DNA of 6,774 nt from DATAQC01 sp038238185 (lineage in GTDB: Bacteria > Actinomycetota > Acidimicrobiia > Acidimicrobiales > AC-14), in contig JBBRXY010000126.1 in assembly GCA_038238185.1 (NCBI GenBank), positions 1 through 6,774 of the forward strand, given 5' to 3'. The notes below the pieces were generated by a model. It ran no database searches and was not told where the DNA came from. It saw nothing but the letters and a program-made list of their open reading frames with translations. Within the stretch, counting starts at the first letter, position 1; each line of letters begins with the position of its first letter. Of this stretch, positions 4,760 through 6,774 are shown in pieces. The position numbers were made by a program, and so were the translations under genes.

Positions 4760-6580
4760 CTAAGCGAAGTTCAGGATCCGGACGAGGTACCAGGTGGCGG
4801 GCACCACGAACAGCAGGGCGTCGATGCGATCGAGGACGCCACCGTGGCCAGGCAGGATCGCACCCATGTCCTTCACGCCGAGGTCGCGCTTGAGCATCGA
4901 CTCGCAGAGGTCACCGAGCGGTGCCGCGACCATCACGACCAGAGCCAGCACGATGCCGCGCTTCAGGTCCCACGGGGCGATCTGGCCGACGATCATCCCG
5001 GCCACGAGCGTGGCCGCGCAGGCGCCGATCATCCCCTCGACGGTCTTGCCCGGGCTGATGTCGGGGGCCAGCGGCGTGCGTCCGGCGAAGCGCCCGGCGA
5101 AGAACGCGCCGGCATCGTAGGCAGACGTGGTGAGCACGGCGCCGAGGAGGAGCCCGATGCCGTCGTTGTGGGGAGCAGTGAGGAGGAGGGCGGCGAAGGA
5201 ACCGAGGATGCCCACGTAGAAGAACCCAAAGGTGGTGACGGCGATGTTCATCAGCGGCCGGCCCTTGACCACTCCGGTGAGGTACCAGAGCATGGCGAAC
5301 GCGATGAACAGGGGCATCACCAGGTTGAAGCCGTCGACGCCTCGCCAGTACACGGCGCCGGACAGCGCCGCCGTGCTGGTGACCCCGAGGAGCGTGGCCG
5401 GATGATGGCCGGCGACGCGCATCGCACCGAAGAGCTCGGCTGCGGCCATCCCCAGGGCGGCAACGACCAGGAGCAGAAGGGCCCTGGGACCGATGGCGGA
5501 GGCGAGCAGGACCACCACGAGCGCAACCAAGCCGGTGATCACCGAGGTGGTGACGTCTCGGGGTTGGGCGGAGATCGTGGCGGCGAGACGCCCGGCGCCA
5601 GACGGGAGGTGTCGGGTACGTGCCGGGCGATCGGTGCGTCGGGGCTCGACGGGGAGCTCGTCTTCGGGGTACTCGTAGTCGTCGGCTGGGGCCGCAGGAG
5701 CCGCATCCGACCGCAAGCCCCCCAGCTCGGGATCATCGAGGATCTCGTCGCCGAAGTCGGCCTCGTCCCAGTCAGTGTGCTGGTCCCGCCAGCGGGGGCC
5801 GGTGGACAACGATGACCAGGCCCTCAGGTCGTCGTCGACGGGAGGCTCGGCGTCGGGCAGGATGCGCGCCACCTCCCCGCTCGGCGGCTCGGTCCAGTGC
5901 GGGAGCGGGGTGGAACCGGTCCCCTCGTCGTCGGGATAAGCGGCGGACGGGCCGCCGGGGTCGGGGTCGGGGTCGGCTGCTTGCGCGGGGGGGTCCCAGA
6001 ACTGGCGCTCCTCGGGCCCGGCGAAGCCTGGGTCCCCGGGGCCGGAACGGCCATACCCCTCGGGGCCGGAACGGCCATACCCCTCGGGGCCGGAACGGCC
6101 ATACCCCTCGGGGCCGGAACGGCCACGGTTGTCGCCGGAGCCCATGGTGGGGTCAGCGTAGCGGGCCGGCTCCGCCGCACCCGATGATGCGTCGGCCCGT
6201 GCCGCCTCGGACTCTCCCTCCCAGAACCGGCCCTCGGGGGCGGAGTCGCGCGAGACAACCGGGCGGGGCGGAGGCTCGGCCACCGCCGGCTTGGCGACCG
6301 CGGTGGGGTCGGCGCCGGGAAAACGCAACGAGGGACGGGGCCCGCTGGGCGGTTCGGGGACGTCGCCGAATCGGGGAGCGTCGCCGGGGCGACGACCGGC
6401 CACCTGGCCGGCCTCGATGGCCGCCGCAGCCTCCTCGGCACCGATGATGCGAACTCCCTCGGCCGCCTGTCGGGGGCCACGGCGTGCGCCGGCACCCCCG
6501 GGAACCTCGTCGTCCAACCCGCCATCAGGCCCCGACAGGTCGAGCGCCTCTGTCTGGTCGTCGTTGTGGCCGTCGTCCAT
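4760..6580 (-). CDS. cdsA: Phosphatidate cytidylyltransferase (CdsA) with a long disordered N-terminal region
   Basis: CdsA is the integral membrane enzyme making CDP-diacylglycerol from phosphatidic acid and CTP, the precursor of acidic phospholipids and phosphatidylinositol. Of 606 residues, about 345-606 are the enzyme: eight or nine hydrophobic segments and, at 561-587, the complete CDS signature starting SMLKRDLGVKD and ending GHGGVLDRID. That part has the usual family length (about 265 residues). The first 341 residues are Pro/Gly/Asp-rich, presumably cytoplasmic and disordered. They contain a helix-like block (EGVRIIGAEEAAAAIEAG, 41-58), a tandem RSGPEGYG repeat (154-180), two FW motifs (119-120, 194-195) and a Trp-rich block (229-271). 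The ATG at 6580 follows a strong AGAGGAGG. A TTG at 6643 would add 21 residues and overlap frr. The gap to frr is 67 bp. The enzyme call is firm; the role of the N-terminus is unknown. Confidence 0.95.
   Translation of the reverse strand: MDDGHNDDQTEALDLSGPDGGLDDEVPGGAGARRGPRQAAEGVRIIGAEEAAAAIEAGQVAGRRPGDAPRFGDVPEPPSGPRPSLRFPGADPTAVAKPAVAEPPPRPVVSRDSAPEGRFWEGESEAARADASSGAAEPARYADPTMGSGDNRGRSGPEGYGRSGPEGYGRSGPEGYGRSGPGDPGFAGPEERQFWDPPAQAADPDPDPGGPSAAYPDDEGTGSTPLPHWTEPPSGEVARILPDAEPPVDDDLRAWSSLSTGPRWRDQHTDWDEADFGDEILDDPELGGLRSDAAPAAPADDYEYPEDELPVEPRRTDRPARTRHLPSGAGRLAATISAQPRDVTTSVITGLVALVVVLLASAIGPRALLLLVVAALGMAAAELFGAMRVAGHHPATLLGVTSTAALSGAVYWRGVDGFNLVMPLFIAFAMLWYLTGVVKGRPLMNIAVTTFGFFYVGILGSFAALLLTAPHNDGIGLLLGAVLTTSAYDAGAFFAGRFAGRTPLAPDISPGKTVEGMIGACAATLVAGMIVGQIAPWDLKRGIVLALVVMVAAPLGDLCESMLKRDLGVKDMGAILPGHGGVLDRIDALLFVVPATWYLVRILNFA
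6038..6125 (-). repeat. 24-bp in-frame tandem repeat in the cdsA N-terminal region
   Basis: A 24-bp unit is present as three identical copies (6038-6061, 6062-6085, 6086-6109) and a 16-base partial copy (6110-6125). On the minus strand it encodes RSGPEGYG three times, followed by a diverging RSGPGDPG (CdsA residues 154-185). The unit is a multiple of three, so gain or loss of copies changes only the length of the disordered cytoplasmic region. Confidence 0.92.
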
Positions 6581-6586
6581 GATGGG

Positions 6587-6594
6587 CCTCCTCT
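6587..6594 (-). promoter_or_regulatory. Strong ribosome binding site of cdsA
   Basis: The minus strand reads AGAGGAGG, then six bases, then ATG at 6580. This near-consensus site fixes the start of cdsA at 6580 rather than at the in-frame TTG at 6643. Confidence 0.85.
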
Positions 6595-6647
6595 CTGCGT
6601 CGGTTGTATGGAGTGTCTGCGGGAGGTGGGTCCCCGGACACAAGTGC

Positions 6648-6774
6648 TCAGACCTCGAGAAGCTCCTGCTCCTTGCGGACCAGAGCGTGGTCGATGTCGG
6701 CCACGTGCTCGTGGGTCACCTTCTCCAGCTCCTTCTCGGCCCGGTCGAGCTCGTCGGAGGAGATTTCGCCATTC
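6648..6774 (-). CDS. frr: Ribosome recycling factor, C-terminal 41 residues (5' end outside the window)
   Basis: Frr splits post-termination ribosomes together with EF-G. Only the C-terminal part is present, ending in TGA at 6650-6648. The visible residues (NGEISSDELDRAEKELEK, then VTHEHVADID, then HALVRKEQELLEV) match the last stretch of domain I: the turn G-E/D-I-S-x-D, the long charged helix, and the classic KEQELLEV end found in actinobacterial Frr. The reading frame is intact to the window edge. It is the first gene of the visible run. cdsA begins 67 bases downstream with its own strong ribosome site, and no clear hairpin terminator separates them, so read-through into cdsA is likely. 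Frr preceding cdsA directly, without uppS, is the actinobacterial order. Confidence 0.95.
   Translation of the reverse strand, partial: NGEISSDELDRAEKELEKVTHEHVADIDHALVRKEQELLEV

Noticed and set aside
6038..6125. Tandem repeat considered as a CRISPR array
   Set aside because: Units are directly adjacent with no spacers, are in frame with cdsA and encode a clean peptide repeat.
4844..6447. Plus-strand open frames of 323 and 275 codons opposite cdsA
   Set aside because: Both are antisense to cdsA. The second is an Arg/Pro/Gly-rich shadow of the disordered region and its tandem repeat.
6602..6638. Possible GTGTC...GACAC hairpin between frr and cdsA
   Set aside because: A five-bp stem with a loop near 19 bases and no T-run is too weak to call a terminator.
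6581..6643. TTG at 6643 as the start of cdsA
   Set aside because: TTG is rare and no ribosome site precedes it. The near-consensus AGAGGAGG six bases before ATG 6580 marks the real start.

Overview
The window is a G+C-rich bacterial segment. From about 816 to the right edge it is a conserved housekeeping run on the minus strand, read right to left: frr (3' end only), cdsA, dxr, an RseP/Rip1-type site-2 protease gene, and ispG. The order frr-cdsA-dxr-protease-ispG without uppS between frr and cdsA is the actinobacterial arrangement known from mycobacteria, though rlmN is also absent here. High G+C, GTG starts, a leaderless-looking promoter and protein details suggest a high-G+C actinobacterium, possibly Acidimicrobiia. 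The lineage is inferred from gene order and style, not from a marker comparison.

Layout: 1-122 holds, on the minus strand, a tetratricopeptide-repeat fragment whose repeats are out of frame with each other. 150-808 on the plus strand is a compact type II toxin-antitoxin module: a Phd/YefM-like antitoxin whose stop overlaps the ATG of a VapC-like PIN-domain toxin, behind a promoter with a -10 box seven bases before the antitoxin ATG and a palindrome over that ATG. The toxin gene converges on ispG with only 7 bp between the stop codons. 816-2054 is ispG, 2146-3522 the M50 protease, 3578-4747 dxr, 4760-6580 cdsA, and 6648-6774 the end of frr. There is no gene-free stretch over 300 bases.

The operon joins membrane and envelope functions. 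CdsA makes CDP-diacylglycerol for phospholipids. Dxr and IspG are the second and the penultimate steps of the MEP isoprenoid pathway, which feeds undecaprenyl phosphate and quinones. The protease cuts membrane proteins, typically anti-sigma factors, in envelope stress signalling. Frr recycles ribosomes. Gaps are short (12 to 91 bp), no internal terminator is visible, and co-transcription is likely.

I see no clearly new multi-gene system. The points most worth a second look are: a roughly 340-residue disordered N-terminal region on CdsA with motif-like blocks; independent 24-bp in-frame tandem repeats in the N-terminal tails of CdsA and the protease; a possible 32-codon coupling ORF exactly bridging the protease stop and the ispG start; the leaderless, palindrome-bearing start of the toxin-antitoxin module; and a changed GPxxN-like motif in the protease.
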